Assembly (NCBI RefSeq): GCF_018861005.1
Contig: NZ_JAHKQL010000016.1
Coordinates: 124,001-188,000 of the forward strand
Length of the DNA stretch: 64,000 nt
Reading direction: 5' to 3'
Source: Polaribacter vadi
GTDB taxonomy: Bacteria; Bacteroidota; Bacteroidia; Flavobacteriales; Flavobacteriaceae
Both the position numbers and the translations under genes were made by a program. Below, one piece after another: positions 1 through 9,582 of this stretch. The notes under the pieces were generated by a model that did not search any database, had not been told where the DNA came from, and saw only the letters and a list, made by a program, of their open reading frames with translations. Positions within the stretch are counted from its first letter, which is position 1. The number at the start of each line of letters is the position of its first letter.

Positions 1-1008
1 GAGTTTATTGAAAACGGAACAACAAATGTCGATTTTAACACACCACTTATTTCTGAATTAGGAAAAATCAGAAAGAATGATGATTTAGTACTTTCTGTTG
101 GTCAAAAAGAAGTTGGTTTTCATAAAGAAGGCGAAAGTTTTATAGAACGAAAAGTACCTTTACCTAGTAAATGGATTAAAGGATTAACAACTGTTCAGCA
201 TTATTTTTCTGAATCTGAATATGGTCTAAAATTGAATAGAATTCAAGCCATTCAATTATTTAAAACAATTCCTCCTGGTAAAGTTAAAACAGATTATTTT
301 TTGATTAAAAGAGGGAATAAATATTTGTTTTCACCTTTAAAATCTAAAACTGCAATTTGTATTGGTGGTATTCACCGATTAAAATTGTTGCAACCTTTAA
401 TGCCTTTGATAAATACTTTAGATATTTATCCTCATAAAGATTTACAGTCTGTAACTTTTATTCTAGGTTTTAAAGAATTGAATTTTGTGTTTTCAGTTTC
501 TAGAGATTTTTGGCGTGGTTTTTCTGGAGAAGGAGCTGCTTTAGAGAATTTAATTGAGGATTTGCCTGATTCTTTAGTAAAAGCATTTGATAATTATTCA
601 TTTACCAATCAAGAATTCAACCCTACTTTAATGGCTTTTGAAGAAAATATTGATGTTGCTAAAATCGAAAATTTATCTACAAAACTTTCAGCAATGGGAT
701 TGTTGGGTTATGATTTGGCTAAAAATGGATTTTTCTACAGAAGATTACCATTTAAATTAGAAAGAATCTTATCCTTAAACCCAAGGTTAAAAGGTGCTGA
801 AAAATTACTACAAGAGAAAAAAGTAGAAATTACCTTACAAAATGATAATGAAATAGAAGCTAAAGTAGAAGGCTCAGGAGTTTTACATTATGTTATTTTA
901 AAAGATGATATTCAAAAATGTACCTGCACTTGGTATAGTAAGAATCAAGGAGAAAGAGGGGTTTGTAAACATATTTTAGCAGTTAAGAAAAAGGTGAAGA
1001 ATGATTGA
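1..1008 (+). CDS. SWIM zinc-finger protein, 5' end outside window
   Basis: The frame is open from the first base, so the N-terminus lies upstream and 335 codons are visible. The last 40 residues hold a SWIM-type zinc site: Cys-Thr-Cys-Thr-Trp, a spacer of about a dozen residues, then Cys-Lys-His (CxC...CxH). SWIM modules contact DNA or proteins, and bacterial versions are often encoded near MoxR-type ATPases and VWA proteins. The rest of the visible protein has no motif I recognise. The stop codon overlaps the next gene's start by 8 bases, so the pair is probably translationally coupled. An ATG-less internal TTG (232) could be mistaken for a start, but coding sequence continues without a break upstream of it. 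The SWIM call is firm; the cellular role is unknown. Confidence 0.85.
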   Translation, partial: EFIENGTTNVDFNTPLISELGKIRKNDDLVLSVGQKEVGFHKEGESFIERKVPLPSKWIKGLTTVQHYFSESEYGLKLNRIQAIQLFKTIPPGKVKTDYFLIKRGNKYLFSPLKSKTAICIGGIHRLKLLQPLMPLINTLDIYPHKDLQSVTFILGFKELNFVFSVSRDFWRGFSGEGAALENLIEDLPDSLVKAFDNYSFTNQEFNPTLMAFEENIDVAKIENLSTKLSAMGLLGYDLAKNGFFYRRLPFKLERILSLNPRLKGAEKLLQEKKVEITLQNDNEIEAKVEGSGVLHYVILKDDIQKCTCTWYSKNQGERGVCKHILAVKKKVKND

Positions 1009-3946
1009 TGAATTAAAAAAAGAGTTACAACAGATAATCCATCAAGAGAAAGAAAAAGAAATAATCCCTTTTTTAAAAAAATTAACTTTTAAAGAGAAAA
1101 AGGCATTAGTTCCTTTTCTAAAAAAATACAAAGAACAAATTTTTGAAACATACACTGTAGAAGAAAAATCGAAATGGGGTTTATCTTTTTCTCATAAGGA
1201 TAAACATTCAGCAGAAAAAAGAGATTTAATAACAAAAGTATGTTTTGTTTGTTATAATAAAACTGATTTTAAGAAAGCATTTTGGAACTCGGTTAATATA
1301 ATTACAAGTGATGAGTATATAAATGATATAATTCCTTGGTATGTTCCTAATTGGTATAGCAATCTAATAAATGAAGAAAATTCCTGGTCTTTAAATTATT
1401 TAAAAACAATGTTTTTAATGAGTAAAGGTTGGATAGAACCTTCTAATGCTTTAATAGTTAGTAAATTACCAAATGCAATTATAGATAGTGAAACTATAAA
1501 TGGTGTTAATGTAAATAGTTATACCCCAGAGGTTTTAGAAAAATATTCAGTAACTTTAAATGAACATATTTGGTTGATTTTTGAAGAAGATTCATCCATA
1601 AATAATAATTACATTAATTATAGATTAAATAATTATAATAAAAAAAATGATGTCTGGATAGATACTTTTGTTGATTTAGTAGAAGCTAAAAAATTGGATA
1701 GAAATAAAGCTTTAGAAGCATCCATATTAACATCAACAAAAAGTTTTAATCAAAATTTAACAGGTTGGTTTTTTGATCTATTTATAAAACTAGCCCCAAC
1801 AAATGATGAAATTTTAGCTTTACAAAACGAACTTTTTTCAGCATTAAACTCTCCACATTCAAAAGTTGTCAATACAGTTTTAAGATTTTTTAAAAAAGTA
1901 GGGAATTTAAAAAAATTTCAGCAACTAAATTTTATAGAAAATAGTTCTATTTTATTGAATTCAGAAACAAAATCTGTAATCAATTCTACTTTAATTTTAT
2001 TAGATAAAATTGCAAAGTCTAACACTAAACTAGTTGATGAGATTTGTTTTAAAACTACAGAAGCTTTGTTAAATGTTGATGATAAGATTCAATTAAGAGC
2101 CTCAAAAATCATTTCTAAATATGGAAATATTGATTCTGTTGAGTTAAAAGCTGAAGTAAACCTATATCAAGATTCTTTGTTTTATTCTTCTAAAGAAGTT
2201 TTGAATGCTTTTATTGAAGATTCTGAAGAAGAGGAATTAGCTATAGAAGAAGAATTGAGTACTCAAATACTAACGGAATCTAATAGAGTAGAAGTATACT
2301 CTACTTTTGATGAGTTATTGTTTTTTGTAAGTCAAGTATTAGATAACAATGATGTACATCATATTGATATGTTTTTGTCTTATGCTCCAAAATTAAATTT
2401 ATTAATAAATAGAGAAAACGTCTCTAAATTAGAACCAATCTTTAAGAGAGCATTAGACTTAACTTTTAGTTTTGAGAATTGGAATAGTCAAATAGGAGAA
2501 CTTGAATTTAAGGCAGCATACTTTTTAAATGACTTTTCAGAAATTTTGATGGAAAAATATGCTAATGAGCTTCAAAACTTTAAAACTTACAAAACCAATA
2601 AAATTCAAAAGTTAAAAAAGGAGAACTTTTTTAGGCATTATAAAGGAAATTTAAAAGAGATTGAATATCAATCAATCAATAATAGAGTTTATCATTTACA
2701 TCAATCTTTATTTATAGCATCAAAAAAGCTTATTAAAGCAAAAATAGCATTAGAGTTTTTATCAACACCTACTCATTATCCTTGTTGGGTAGCTCCAGAA
2801 ATTTTGATTGATAGAATTAAAAGATATGAAAATAGTACTATAAAAATTAACCCTTATGATATACAAATTGCAATTGCAAGATTACCTTTAATTGAATTTG
2901 ATGATTCTTTACTTTATAAGATAAACGAAATTAGAAACAAAGAGATTCAAGAAACACTTAAGTACTTCTATAATTTTTTACCGTTAAAAGAAGCTAATAT
3001 TTTAAGAAAAGATGTTTGGATTCAAGCAGTATTATGTAAGAAGAATTCCGACGATATAAACTACTTTAAAGAGACTTTTGAGTATAAGTTAAAAAAAGAA
3101 ACTACAGACTATAAATGGGATTGTAAATTACAAGATCATATTTATAATGTATATGATTTTGAAAAAAGAAAATATGTAGATAAAACTATTCAGAAAAAAG
3201 AGATTCGATTTTTTACTACAAAAGAAAAAATAAAAGAGACTTTTATACAGCAAATAAAATCGTACTTAAATCCTAAAAAGGAAAACAGTATTATAAGTAT
3301 GTACAGTTATATTCGCTTTAATAAAAGACAATACGAAACAGTAATCACACCAAAAGATGATGTGAAATTTTTGAATTTAGCGCCTAATAATCCTGAAGTT
3401 TTTTTACAGCAGGTTGTAAAATATATTTTGAATGAATCTACTTTTTCAAGTGAAACGAACAAGAAAAATATGGTAAATATTTTAAAAGGTTTATTTGATA
3501 TTTGGTGTAGAAAAGATTATCAAGAAAGTGTATATTTATTTTTAGCAGCTAGTTTTTTATGTAGCGATAAAGTTTCTAGAGAATTAGCAGCAGAAATTTG
3601 GATTAAAGCTGTGTCAGAAAATAATTTTAAAACTGAGTTATTTGGTAGTGTTTTAGGCAAGTTACAGTATAATGAATATGGCTCTTTTAAGCGTTTTACA
3701 GATTTATTAACTTTAAATCTATTAAATATCTCGAAAAATCATAATAGAAACTTGCTAGTTTTATTGAATGCTATGATTACAAATATGAATGAAAAGCCTT
3801 TAAGAAACACTAAAAAATTAGTTGATATTCTATTTGAATTAAAACAAGCTTTTAAAGATTTTGAGTTAAGTGATAAAACAAAAGGTAAATTAACTTTATG
3901 GTGTAAGACAAAGTCTTTGAGTTTAGTTATCAAAAAAATAATTTAA
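1001..3946 (+). CDS. DUF6493 family protein (SWIM partner)
   Basis: A 981-residue, lysine- and glutamate-rich, largely helical protein with no signal peptide or membrane segment, so probably cytoplasmic. The N-terminal 60 residues and overall size fit the Bacteroidetes DUF6493 family, which is encoded next to SWIM zinc-finger proteins. The helical stretches around residues 240-390 look like HEAT/ARM-type repeats, which would suit a scaffold, but that is inference. The start ATG at 1001 overlaps the upstream stop, typical of coupled translation. It ends shortly before a bidirectional terminator. No catalytic motif is visible and no function is established. The family assignment is from memory of the family's appearance and neighbourhood. 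Confidence 0.75.
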   Translation: MIDELKKELQQIIHQEKEKEIIPFLKKLTFKEKKALVPFLKKYKEQIFETYTVEEKSKWGLSFSHKDKHSAEKRDLITKVCFVCYNKTDFKKAFWNSVNIITSDEYINDIIPWYVPNWYSNLINEENSWSLNYLKTMFLMSKGWIEPSNALIVSKLPNAIIDSETINGVNVNSYTPEVLEKYSVTLNEHIWLIFEEDSSINNNYINYRLNNYNKKNDVWIDTFVDLVEAKKLDRNKALEASILTSTKSFNQNLTGWFFDLFIKLAPTNDEILALQNELFSALNSPHSKVVNTVLRFFKKVGNLKKFQQLNFIENSSILLNSETKSVINSTLILLDKIAKSNTKLVDEICFKTTEALLNVDDKIQLRASKIISKYGNIDSVELKAEVNLYQDSLFYSSKEVLNAFIEDSEEEELAIEEELSTQILTESNRVEVYSTFDELLFFVSQVLDNNDVHHIDMFLSYAPKLNLLINRENVSKLEPIFKRALDLTFSFENWNSQIGELEFKAAYFLNDFSEILMEKYANELQNFKTYKTNKIQKLKKENFFRHYKGNLKEIEYQSINNRVYHLHQSLFIASKKLIKAKIALEFLSTPTHYPCWVAPEILIDRIKRYENSTIKINPYDIQIAIARLPLIEFDDSLLYKINEIRNKEIQETLKYFYNFLPLKEANILRKDVWIQAVLCKKNSDDINYFKETFEYKLKKETTDYKWDCKLQDHIYNVYDFEKRKYVDKTIQKKEIRFFTTKEKIKETFIQQIKSYLNPKKENSIISMYSYIRFNKRQYETVITPKDDVKFLNLAPNNPEVFLQQVVKYILNESTFSSETNKKNMVNILKGLFDIWCRKDYQESVYLFLAASFLCSDKVSRELAAEIWIKAVSENNFKTELFGSVLGKLQYNEYGSFKRFTDLLTLNLLNISKNHNRNLLVLLNAMITNMNEKPLRNTKKLVDILFELKQAFKDFELSDKTKGKLTLWCKTKSLSLVIKKII

Positions 3947-3955
3947 GCTAAACCA

Positions 3956-3984
3956 AAAAACCACCCTGAATATGAGTGGTTTTT
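3956..3984. terminator. Bidirectional intrinsic terminator
   Basis: A 9-bp perfect stem (AAAAACCAC / GTGGTTTTT) with an 11-base loop has A/T runs on both sides. It sits between the convergent DUF6493 gene and the small membrane protein gene and can serve both strands. Confidence 0.8.
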
Positions 3985-4005
3985 AATATATATTATTTTT
4001 TGATT

Positions 4006-4209
4006 TTAGCTTTTTCCTTTTATCAAACTTAAAGCTACTGCAACAACACCAAGTGCTAAAATCACATAAGCATTTGTGTTATCTTGAGCTTCTATTAAGT
4101 CTAAATCTCCAATAGAAACTTGTGTTTCTGGTTGTACTATGGTGTAAACTCCATAAGCACATAAAATAATTCCTATAATAAGTAAAACTGATTTTATTGT
4201 CTTGTTCAT
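4006..4209 (-). CDS. Small two-helix membrane protein, unknown
   Basis: A 67-residue protein with two hydrophobic segments (about residues 5-25 and 45-63) separated by an acidic, polar loop of about 20 residues, and basic ends. This predicts a small integral inner-membrane protein with a hairpin topology. It lies 88 bases downstream of sufD on the same strand and has its own -7 box (TAGTTTTG, 4236-4243), so it is probably a separate transcription unit, not the last gene of the suf operon. I do not recognise the family. Flavobacterial genomes often carry such short membrane proteins near housekeeping genes. The ATG start is clear. Confidence 0.6.
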   Translation of the reverse strand: MNKTIKSVLLIIGIILCAYGVYTIVQPETQVSIGDLDLIEAQDNTNAYVILALGVVAVALSLIKGKS

Positions 4210-4235
4210 AATGTAATGGTTTAATTAATTCATTA

Positions 4236-4243
4236 CAAAACTA
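4236..4243 (-). promoter_or_regulatory. -7 box for small membrane protein gene
   Basis: TAGTTTTG on the minus strand fits the Bacteroidetes -7 consensus TAnnTTTG and lies 27 bases upstream of the ATG at 4209. No clear TTG -33 box is at the usual spacing. Confidence 0.45.
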
Positions 4244-4297
4244 TTACATAAAGCCAGTTTACTTTAGCGCTTTTACAATAAAAGTTAACTGATTTGC

Positions 4298-5614
4298 TTA
4301 CAAATCGAAACCAATATTTACATTCAATTTCTCTGCAATTAACTTTGTAATTCTAGATTTTACTTCTGGTATTTTTACGCTTTCTAAAACTGTATTTGCA
4401 AAAGCAAACATTAATAATCCTTTACCTTCTTTTTGCGGAATCCCTCTTTGTTGCATATAAAATAAAGCATCATCATCTAATTGACCAATGGTACAACCAT
4501 GAGAACATTTTACATCATCAGCAAAAATTTCTAGTTGAGGTTTTGCGTTAATTGTAGCTTTATCACTTACCAAAACATTGTTGTTTTGTTGATAAGCATT
4601 GGTTTTCTGAGCTTCTTTATTAACGATTACTTTTCCGTTAAAAACACCTGTAGAACGTTCATCATAAATACCTTTATAATCTTGATGAGATTCGCAATTT
4701 GGCTCTATATGATCCACTAAAGTATGATGATCCACATGTTGTTTACCCTCAATAATTGTAACTCCTTTTAAAATAGAATCTATATGTTCTCCATTTTGAT
4801 AAAAGTTTAAATTATTTCTGGTGATGTTACCACCAAAAGAAAAAGTATGCACAGAAGCAACACTATTTGATTTTTGATTAATGTAAGTATTATCAACCAA
4901 AGAAGCGTTTATATCATCATTCTGAATTTTATAAACATCTACAGTAGCACTTTTATCAACAAAAATTTCTGTAACTACGTTAGATAAAACTGCGTTTGAT
5001 GTTAAACTTTGATGACGTTCTATAATTTGAACATGTGCATTTTCTTCTACAACAATTAAATTTCTTGGCTGTACCATAGTTGTAATATCTGCACATGTAG
5101 AAAAATTAATGATTTGTATTGGCTTTTCTACTTCTACATTTCTTGGAATGTGAATGTAAGCACCTTCTTTTGCAAATGCTGTATTTAAAGATGTTAAATT
5201 GTCTTGATTTGCAACTTTATTAAAGTACTTTTCTATAACAGGTTTGTACTTTGGCTTTGCAAAAGCAGCAGACATTAAGCAAACATCTATAGTGTCGTGT
5301 GTAGTTTCTGATAAAAACGGACTGTATTTACCATCAATAAAAACAACTTTATATGTGTCTATGTCATGTATAAAATACTTTTTAACATCCGCTAATTCTA
5401 CAGCTGTACATTTATTAGGAAAAATACTGTAATCTTCTTTTAAAATTGAGTTTAAAGAAGTGTATTTCCAAGCTTCCAACTTTTTGGTTGGGAAACCTAA
5501 TTTTTCGAAATTTTCTAGTGCTTCTGTTCTAATATCATGAACATCAGAATTGATGTTTATGTCATTCTCAAAAGCTACATATGATGATAGTATTTTATCT
5601 TTTAATAATTCCAT
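4298..5614 (-). CDS. sufD: Fe-S cluster assembly protein SufD
   Basis: A 438-residue protein with the beta-helix core of the SufB/SufD family. It is the partner of SufB in the SufBC2D scaffold, which assembles Fe-S clusters in the cytoplasm. The C-terminal third contains the conserved KCSHGCTIGQLDDDALFYMQQRGI segment type; the Cys-Ser-His-Gly-Cys part is plainly visible and the Cys/His there line the SufB-SufD interface. Length fits flavobacterial SufD. It is the last suf gene of the cluster, following sufC by 80 bases of low-complexity repeated sequence. No sufS or sufE follows, unlike many other suf operons. Identification is confident from sequence and order. Confidence 0.97.
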   Translation of the reverse strand: MELLKDKILSSYVAFENDININSDVHDIRTEALENFEKLGFPTKKLEAWKYTSLNSILKEDYSIFPNKCTAVELADVKKYFIHDIDTYKVVFIDGKYSPFLSETTHDTIDVCLMSAAFAKPKYKPVIEKYFNKVANQDNLTSLNTAFAKEGAYIHIPRNVEVEKPIQIINFSTCADITTMVQPRNLIVVEENAHVQIIERHQSLTSNAVLSNVVTEIFVDKSATVDVYKIQNDDINASLVDNTYINQKSNSVASVHTFSFGGNITRNNLNFYQNGEHIDSILKGVTIIEGKQHVDHHTLVDHIEPNCESHQDYKGIYDERSTGVFNGKVIVNKEAQKTNAYQQNNNVLVSDKATINAKPQLEIFADDVKCSHGCTIGQLDDDALFYMQQRGIPQKEGKGLLMFAFANTVLESVKIPEVKSRITKLIAEKLNVNIGFDL

Positions 5615-5694
5615 TGTTGTTCAAAGTTTTAAGTTTAAAATTCAAGATTGACTAACTTTGAATTTAAAATTTTTGAATTTTGAATAAGAGTTAG

Positions 5695-6444
5695 TTATAC
5701 TAATTCTTTCTTAATCCAGTCATAACCTTTTGCTTCTAGTTCTAAAGCTAAAGAAGCATCACCTGTTTTTACAATTTTACCATCGTGTAAAACGTGTACA
5801 AAATCTGGTACTATATAATCTAATAAACGTTGGTAGTGTGTTATTACAACTACAGCATTGTCTTTAGATTTTAGTTTGTTAACACCATTTGCAACAATAC
5901 GTAAAGCATCAATATCTAAACCAGAATCAGTTTCATCTAAAATGGCTAATTTTGGCTCTAACATTGCCATCTGAAATATTTCGTTACGTTTCTTTTCTCC
6001 ACCAGAAAAACCTTCGTTTAAAGAACGCGATAAAAATTTACGGTCTATTTCTAACAATTCAGATTTTTCTCTGATCATTTTTAACATGTCTTTTGCAGGC
6101 ATGTCTTCTAAACCTTTTGCTTTTCTTGTTTCGTTAATGGCAGTTTTTATAAAGTTGGTTACAGAAACTCCAGGAATTTCTACTGGGTATTGAAATGATA
6201 AAAATACACCATTATGAGCTCTTTCTTCAGGAGCTAACTCACTAATATCTTCTCCATTTAACTCAATAACACCATCTGTTACCTCATATTCTTCTTTACC
6301 TGCAATTACATTTGCCATAGTACTTTTACCTGCACCATTTGGCCCCATAATTGCGTGAACTTCACCAGCTTTTACTTCTAAATTCAATCCTTTTAAAATT
6401 GATTTTTCTTCTATTGAAGCGTGTAAATTGTTGATTTTTAACAT
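5695..6444 (-). CDS. sufC: Fe-S assembly ATPase SufC
   Basis: A 249-residue soluble ABC-type ATPase that powers the SufBC2D scaffold. Visible motifs in order are Walker A GPNGAGKST near residue 35, the family signature NEGFSGGEKKRNEI around residue 145, Walker B LAILDETDSGLD around residue 168, and the switch histidine in VVVITHYQRLLDYI. The SGGEKKR signature and the TDSGLD Walker B are typical of SufC rather than of transporter ATPases. It lies between sufB and sufD on the same strand. The spacers on both sides (62 and 80 bases) consist of short degenerate repeats, not promoters. The whole protein appears intact. Confidence 0.97.
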   Translation of the reverse strand: MLKINNLHASIEEKSILKGLNLEVKAGEVHAIMGPNGAGKSTMANVIAGKEEYEVTDGVIELNGEDISELAPEERAHNGVFLSFQYPVEIPGVSVTNFIKTAINETRKAKGLEDMPAKDMLKMIREKSELLEIDRKFLSRSLNEGFSGGEKKRNEIFQMAMLEPKLAILDETDSGLDIDALRIVANGVNKLKSKDNAVVVITHYQRLLDYIVPDFVHVLHDGKIVKTGDASLALELEAKGYDWIKKELV

Positions 6445-6506
6445 CTTTTTTATGCTATTTGCTTTAAGCTTTATGCCTTAAGCTGTTTAATAATTCTTCT
6501 AATTTT

Positions 6507-7955
6507 TTATCCTACAGAACCTTCTAAAGAAATTTCCAATAATTTTTGAGCTTCTACAGCAAATTCCATTGGTAATTTATTTAACACCTCTTTACTAAAT
6601 CCGTTTACAATTAAAGCGATTGCTTTTTCTGTATCAATTCCTCTTTGGTTACAGTAAAATAATTGGTCTTCACCAATTTTACTTGTAGTAGCTTCGTGTT
6701 CTATTTGAGCTGATTTATTTTTAACTTCTATATAAGGAAATGTGTGTGCACCACAAGCATTACCCATTAATAAAGAATCGCACTGAGAAAAATTACGTGC
6801 ATTTTCTGCTCTAGAATTTATTTGCACTAAACCTCTATATGAATTTTGAGATTTTCCAGCAGAAATTCCTTTAGAAATAATGGTAGATTTTGTGTTTTTA
6901 CCAAGATGAATCATCTTAGTTCCTGTATCTGCTTGCTGATAATGATTGGTAACAGCAATAGAATAAAACTCACCTACAGAATTGTTTCCTTTTAAAATAC
7001 AAGAAGGATATTTCCAAGTTACAGCAGAACCTGTTTCTACTTGTGTCCAAGAAATTTTTGCATTAGTTTCGCATAAACCTCTTTTGGTTACAAAGTTAAA
7101 AACTCCACCTTTACCATTTTCATCACCAGGAAACCAGTTCTGAACCGTAGAATATTTAATTTCAGCATCATCCATTGCAATTAATTCTACAACAGCTGCA
7201 TGTAATTGGTTTTCATCTCTTTGAGGAGCTGTACATCCTTCTAAGTAAGAAACGTAACTACCTTTGTCTGCAACTACTAAAGTTCTTTCAAATTGTCCTG
7301 TTCCTCCTTCATTGATTCTAAAATAAGTAGATAGCTCCATAGGACATTTAACGCCTTTAGGAATGTAACAGAAAGATCCATCAGAAAAAACAGCTGAATT
7401 TAAAGCTGCGTAAAAGTTGTCTGTTGTTGGTACAACAGTTCCTAAATATTTTTTCACCAATTCTGGATGCTCTTGAATAGCTTCTGAAATTGGCATAAAA
7501 ATTATTCCTTTTTCGCCTAATGTTTTCTTAAAAGTAGTAGCTACAGAAACAGAATCCATAACAATATCTACTGCAACGTTTGCTAGTTTCTTTTGTTCAT
7601 CTATAGAAATACCTAATTTTTTAAAAGTTTCTAATAAATCAGGATCAACTTCGTCTAAAGAGTTTAATTTTGGTTTCTTTTTTGGTGCAGAATAGTAAGC
7701 AATTTCTTGAAAATTAGGTTTAGGGTATTTAACGTTTGCCCAATCTGGTTCAGTCATTTTTTCCCATACTCTAAAAGCTTCAAGTCTCCATTCAGTCATC
7801 CATTCTGGCTCGTTTTTCTTTTTAGAAATTGCACGAACTACGTCTTCATTTAACCCTTTTGCAAAGGTTTCACTTTCTATATCTGTATAAAAACCATATT
7901 CGTATTCTTTGGTTTTTAATTCTAATTCTAAATCGTCTTCAGTATACTTACTCAT
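6507..7955 (-). CDS. sufB: Fe-S cluster assembly protein SufB
   Basis: A 482-residue scaffold subunit on which the nascent cluster is built from SufS-derived sulfur. It carries the SufB hallmarks: an N-terminal helical region, the [22 protein letters not shown] segment in the middle, the EGCTAP cysteine region near residue 245, and the QCDSLLMG...AHTFPY stretch with the conserved cysteine near residue 395. Length agrees with other SufB proteins. It follows the A-type scaffold gene by 48 bases containing a small perfect hairpin. It would act with SufC and SufD encoded just downstream. Complete, with no unusual substitutions seen. Confidence 0.97.
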   Translation of the reverse strand: MSKYTEDDLELELKTKEYEYGFYTDIESETFAKGLNEDVVRAISKKKNEPEWMTEWRLEAFRVWEKMTEPDWANVKYPKPNFQEIAYYSAPKKKPKLNSLDEVDPDLLETFKKLGISIDEQKKLANVAVDIVMDSVSVATTFKKTLGEKGIIFMPISEAIQEHPELVKKYLGTVVPTTDNFYAALNSAVFSDGSFCYIPKGVKCPMELSTYFRINEGGTGQFERTLVVADKGSYVSYLEGCTAPQRDENQLHAAVVELIAMDDAEIKYSTVQNWFPGDENGKGGVFNFVTKRGLCETNAKISWTQVETGSAVTWKYPSCILKGNNSVGEFYSIAVTNHYQQADTGTKMIHLGKNTKSTIISKGISAGKSQNSYRGLVQINSRAENARNFSQCDSLLMGNACGAHTFPYIEVKNKSAQIEHEATTSKIGEDQLFYCNQRGIDTEKAIALIVNGFSKEVLNKLPMEFAVEAQKLLEISLEGSVG

Positions 7956-7972
7956 AATTTTTCTTTTTTACT

Positions 7973-7989
7973 CCTTCTCTTTGAGAAGG
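7973..7989. other. Intra-operon hairpin between A-type scaffold and sufB
   Basis: CCTTCTC-TTT-GAGAAGG is a perfect 7-bp stem with a 3-base loop in the 48-base spacer. There is no T-run, so it is more likely an RNA-processing or stability element than a terminator. Similar CTTCTC/GAGAAGG spacers are common in flavobacterial genomes. Confidence 0.4.
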
Positions 7990-8003
7990 TTGGTATGGGC
8001 TTT

Positions 8004-8333
8004 TTAAAGTGAAAAACTTTCTCCACAACCACAAGTTCTATTTGCATTTGGGTTGTTAAATACAAAACCTTTTCCGTTTAAACCTCCAGAATATTCTAAA
8101 GTTGTGCCTACTAAGTATAAAAAACTTTTTTTGTCAACAATAAGTTTTACGTTATTTTCTTCAAAAATTTTATCGTTTTCTTGCTGTGTTTTATCAAAAG
8201 TTAGATCGTAAGATAAACCTGAACAACCACCACTTTTAACACCAACTCTCACAAAATCTTTTTGTGCGTCAAAACCATCATCCGTCATTAGTTCAATGAC
8301 TTTCTTTTTTGCTGTGTCTGAAACTTTTATCAT
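8004..8333 (-). CDS. A-type Fe-S carrier (SufA/ErpA/IscA family)
   Basis: A 109-residue HesB/IscA-family protein. The three cluster-binding cysteines are present: Cys37 in SGGCSGLSYDL and Cys101/Cys103 in the C-terminal RTCGCGESF. A-type proteins accept Fe-S clusters from the SufBCD scaffold and pass them to apo-proteins. It is the first gene of the suf operon, and a -7 box lies 30 bases upstream (8363-8370). The genetic context favours a SufA-like role, but ErpA and IscA cannot be told apart by these motifs, so no symbol is given. Size and motif spacing are standard. Confidence 0.93.
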   Translation of the reverse strand: MIKVSDTAKKKVIELMTDDGFDAQKDFVRVGVKSGGCSGLSYDLTFDKTQQENDKIFEENNVKLIVDKKSFLYLVGTTLEYSGGLNGKGFVFNNPNANRTCGCGESFSL

Positions 8334-8362
8334 AATTATAATAGATTAATCTAAATTGCCTA

Positions 8363-8370
8363 CAAATATA
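8363..8370 (-). promoter_or_regulatory. Promoter of the suf operon (-7 box)
   Basis: TATATTTG on the minus strand matches TAnnTTTG exactly. A TTTG lies about 24 bases further upstream (8394-8397), slightly too far for an ideal -33 box. The position fits a transcript starting about 25 bases before the ATG at 8333. Confidence 0.55.
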
Positions 8371-8438
8371 CGATATAAGTCGTAGAAATTAGTACAAACT
8401 TTCATTATGAAACCTAATGAAGTAATTGGTTTTATTGA

Positions 8439-9497
8439 TTATTCTTGGAAGTTAGAGTTGTTAACAAATTCGTAATCAGTAAGTGATAATAAAAAAGCTT
8501 TTAAATCTGCTTTGTCTTTATCTGATAAACCAACTCCACCTTCACTAACTTTTTTCATTAATGGATCTATGGTAGACGAGCTTTGTAAACCCTCTGAATA
8601 ATGGTTGATAACTTCTTCTAAAGTAGAAAATCGACCATCATGCATATAGGGTGCTGTAAATATTAGATTTCTAATTGATGGCGATTTAAATTTTCCATTA
8701 TCAGCAGGATCTCCAGTAATTGCTCCTAAACCTAAATCAGAAAAAACAGTATCTAAACCATTGTTATGAAATTGATTATCTGTCCATAAAGGATTGTTGT
8801 TGCTTCCATGACAATGAAAACAATCTCCTCTAGCTTCATCCATAAAAACATCAAAACCATTTTGTTCTTCAGTTGTTAAAGTAGCTTCACCAATTAAAAA
8901 TTCATCGAATTTAGAATTACCAGAAATTAAAGTTCTTTCAAATTGTGCAATAGCTTTTACAACTAACAAAGAATCTATTGTTGTTGTACCAAATGCTTGA
9001 TTAAAAAGAGTTACATATTCTGAGTTGTTTTGCAGTTTTTGAGCAATATTAACCCAGTTTGCATGTAATTCTATAGGGTTAGAAACGGGTTCTAAAGCTT
9101 GGTTTTCAATACCAAATTCTGCTCCATCCCAAGTAAAAAGTTCATCGAAATTCCAAGCCAAATTAAATAAAGGCATTGCATTTCTTGTTCCTGAAATATT
9201 ATCTATACCAATACTAAACTGCAAGCCATCTGTAAATGCTTTCTGCGGATTATGGCAACTTGCGCAAGATTGGGTTTCATCACCAGAAAGAATTTTATCA
9301 AAAAAAAGTTTTTTACCTAAAGCAACCCCTTCTTCTGTTAAAGGGTTGTTGGTTGGTATTATTGGTGCAATTAATTTATCTGCAAATAATTCAGGAATTT
9401 CTAAACTATAGGGAATTGGCACGTAAATGTCTTCTTCTTTTGATGTGCAATTCATCAGAAGAAAAAAGATAAATATGTAAAGCCAATTTTTATGCAT
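8439..9497 (-). CDS. Lipoprotein dihaem cytochrome-c peroxidase (CcpA/MauG family)
   Basis: A 352-residue protein beginning with a lipoprotein signal (lipobox Leu-Met-Asn-Cys, Cys17), so it is anchored in the cell envelope. Two c-type haem sites are present: Cys-Ala-Ser-Cys-His at 78-82 and Cys-Phe-His-Cys-His at 226-230. The C-terminal PYMHDGRF segment supplies the Met usual as an axial ligand in this family. Such proteins reduce hydrogen peroxide with electrons from cytochrome c, or act as MauG-like oxidases. The start is placed at the ATG at 9497, because the codon before it is only TTG. It appears monocistronic. Which of the family's reactions it performs cannot be decided from sequence. 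Confidence 0.9.
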   Translation of the reverse strand: MHKNWLYIFIFFLLMNCTSKEEDIYVPIPYSLEIPELFADKLIAPIIPTNNPLTEEGVALGKKLFFDKILSGDETQSCASCHNPQKAFTDGLQFSIGIDNISGTRNAMPLFNLAWNFDELFTWDGAEFGIENQALEPVSNPIELHANWVNIAQKLQNNSEYVTLFNQAFGTTTIDSLLVVKAIAQFERTLISGNSKFDEFLIGEATLTTEEQNGFDVFMDEARGDCFHCHGSNNNPLWTDNQFHNNGLDTVFSDLGLGAITGDPADNGKFKSPSIRNLIFTAPYMHDGRFSTLEEVINHYSEGLQSSSTIDPLMKKVSEGGVGLSDKDKADLKAFLLSLTDYEFVNNSNFQE

Positions 9498-9503
9498 CAA
9501 TCA

Positions 9504-9536
9504 AAATGAGATTTCTCCATAAAGTCGAAATGACAA
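9504..9536. repeat. Fragment of a dispersed flavobacterial intergenic repeat
   Basis: The stretch reads GAGATTTCTCC, a short spacer, then GTCGAAATGAC, and can fold through TTTC/GAAA. It resembles the intergenic repeat GTCATTTCGA...GAGAAATCTC seen in many Flavobacteriia. Only one copy is in this window, so the call rests on recall of that repeat family. Confidence 0.4.
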
Positions 9537-9582
9537 ATGAAATATTTTATTTTAATAAAAGTACTGTTTTTAAAGGAAACAG

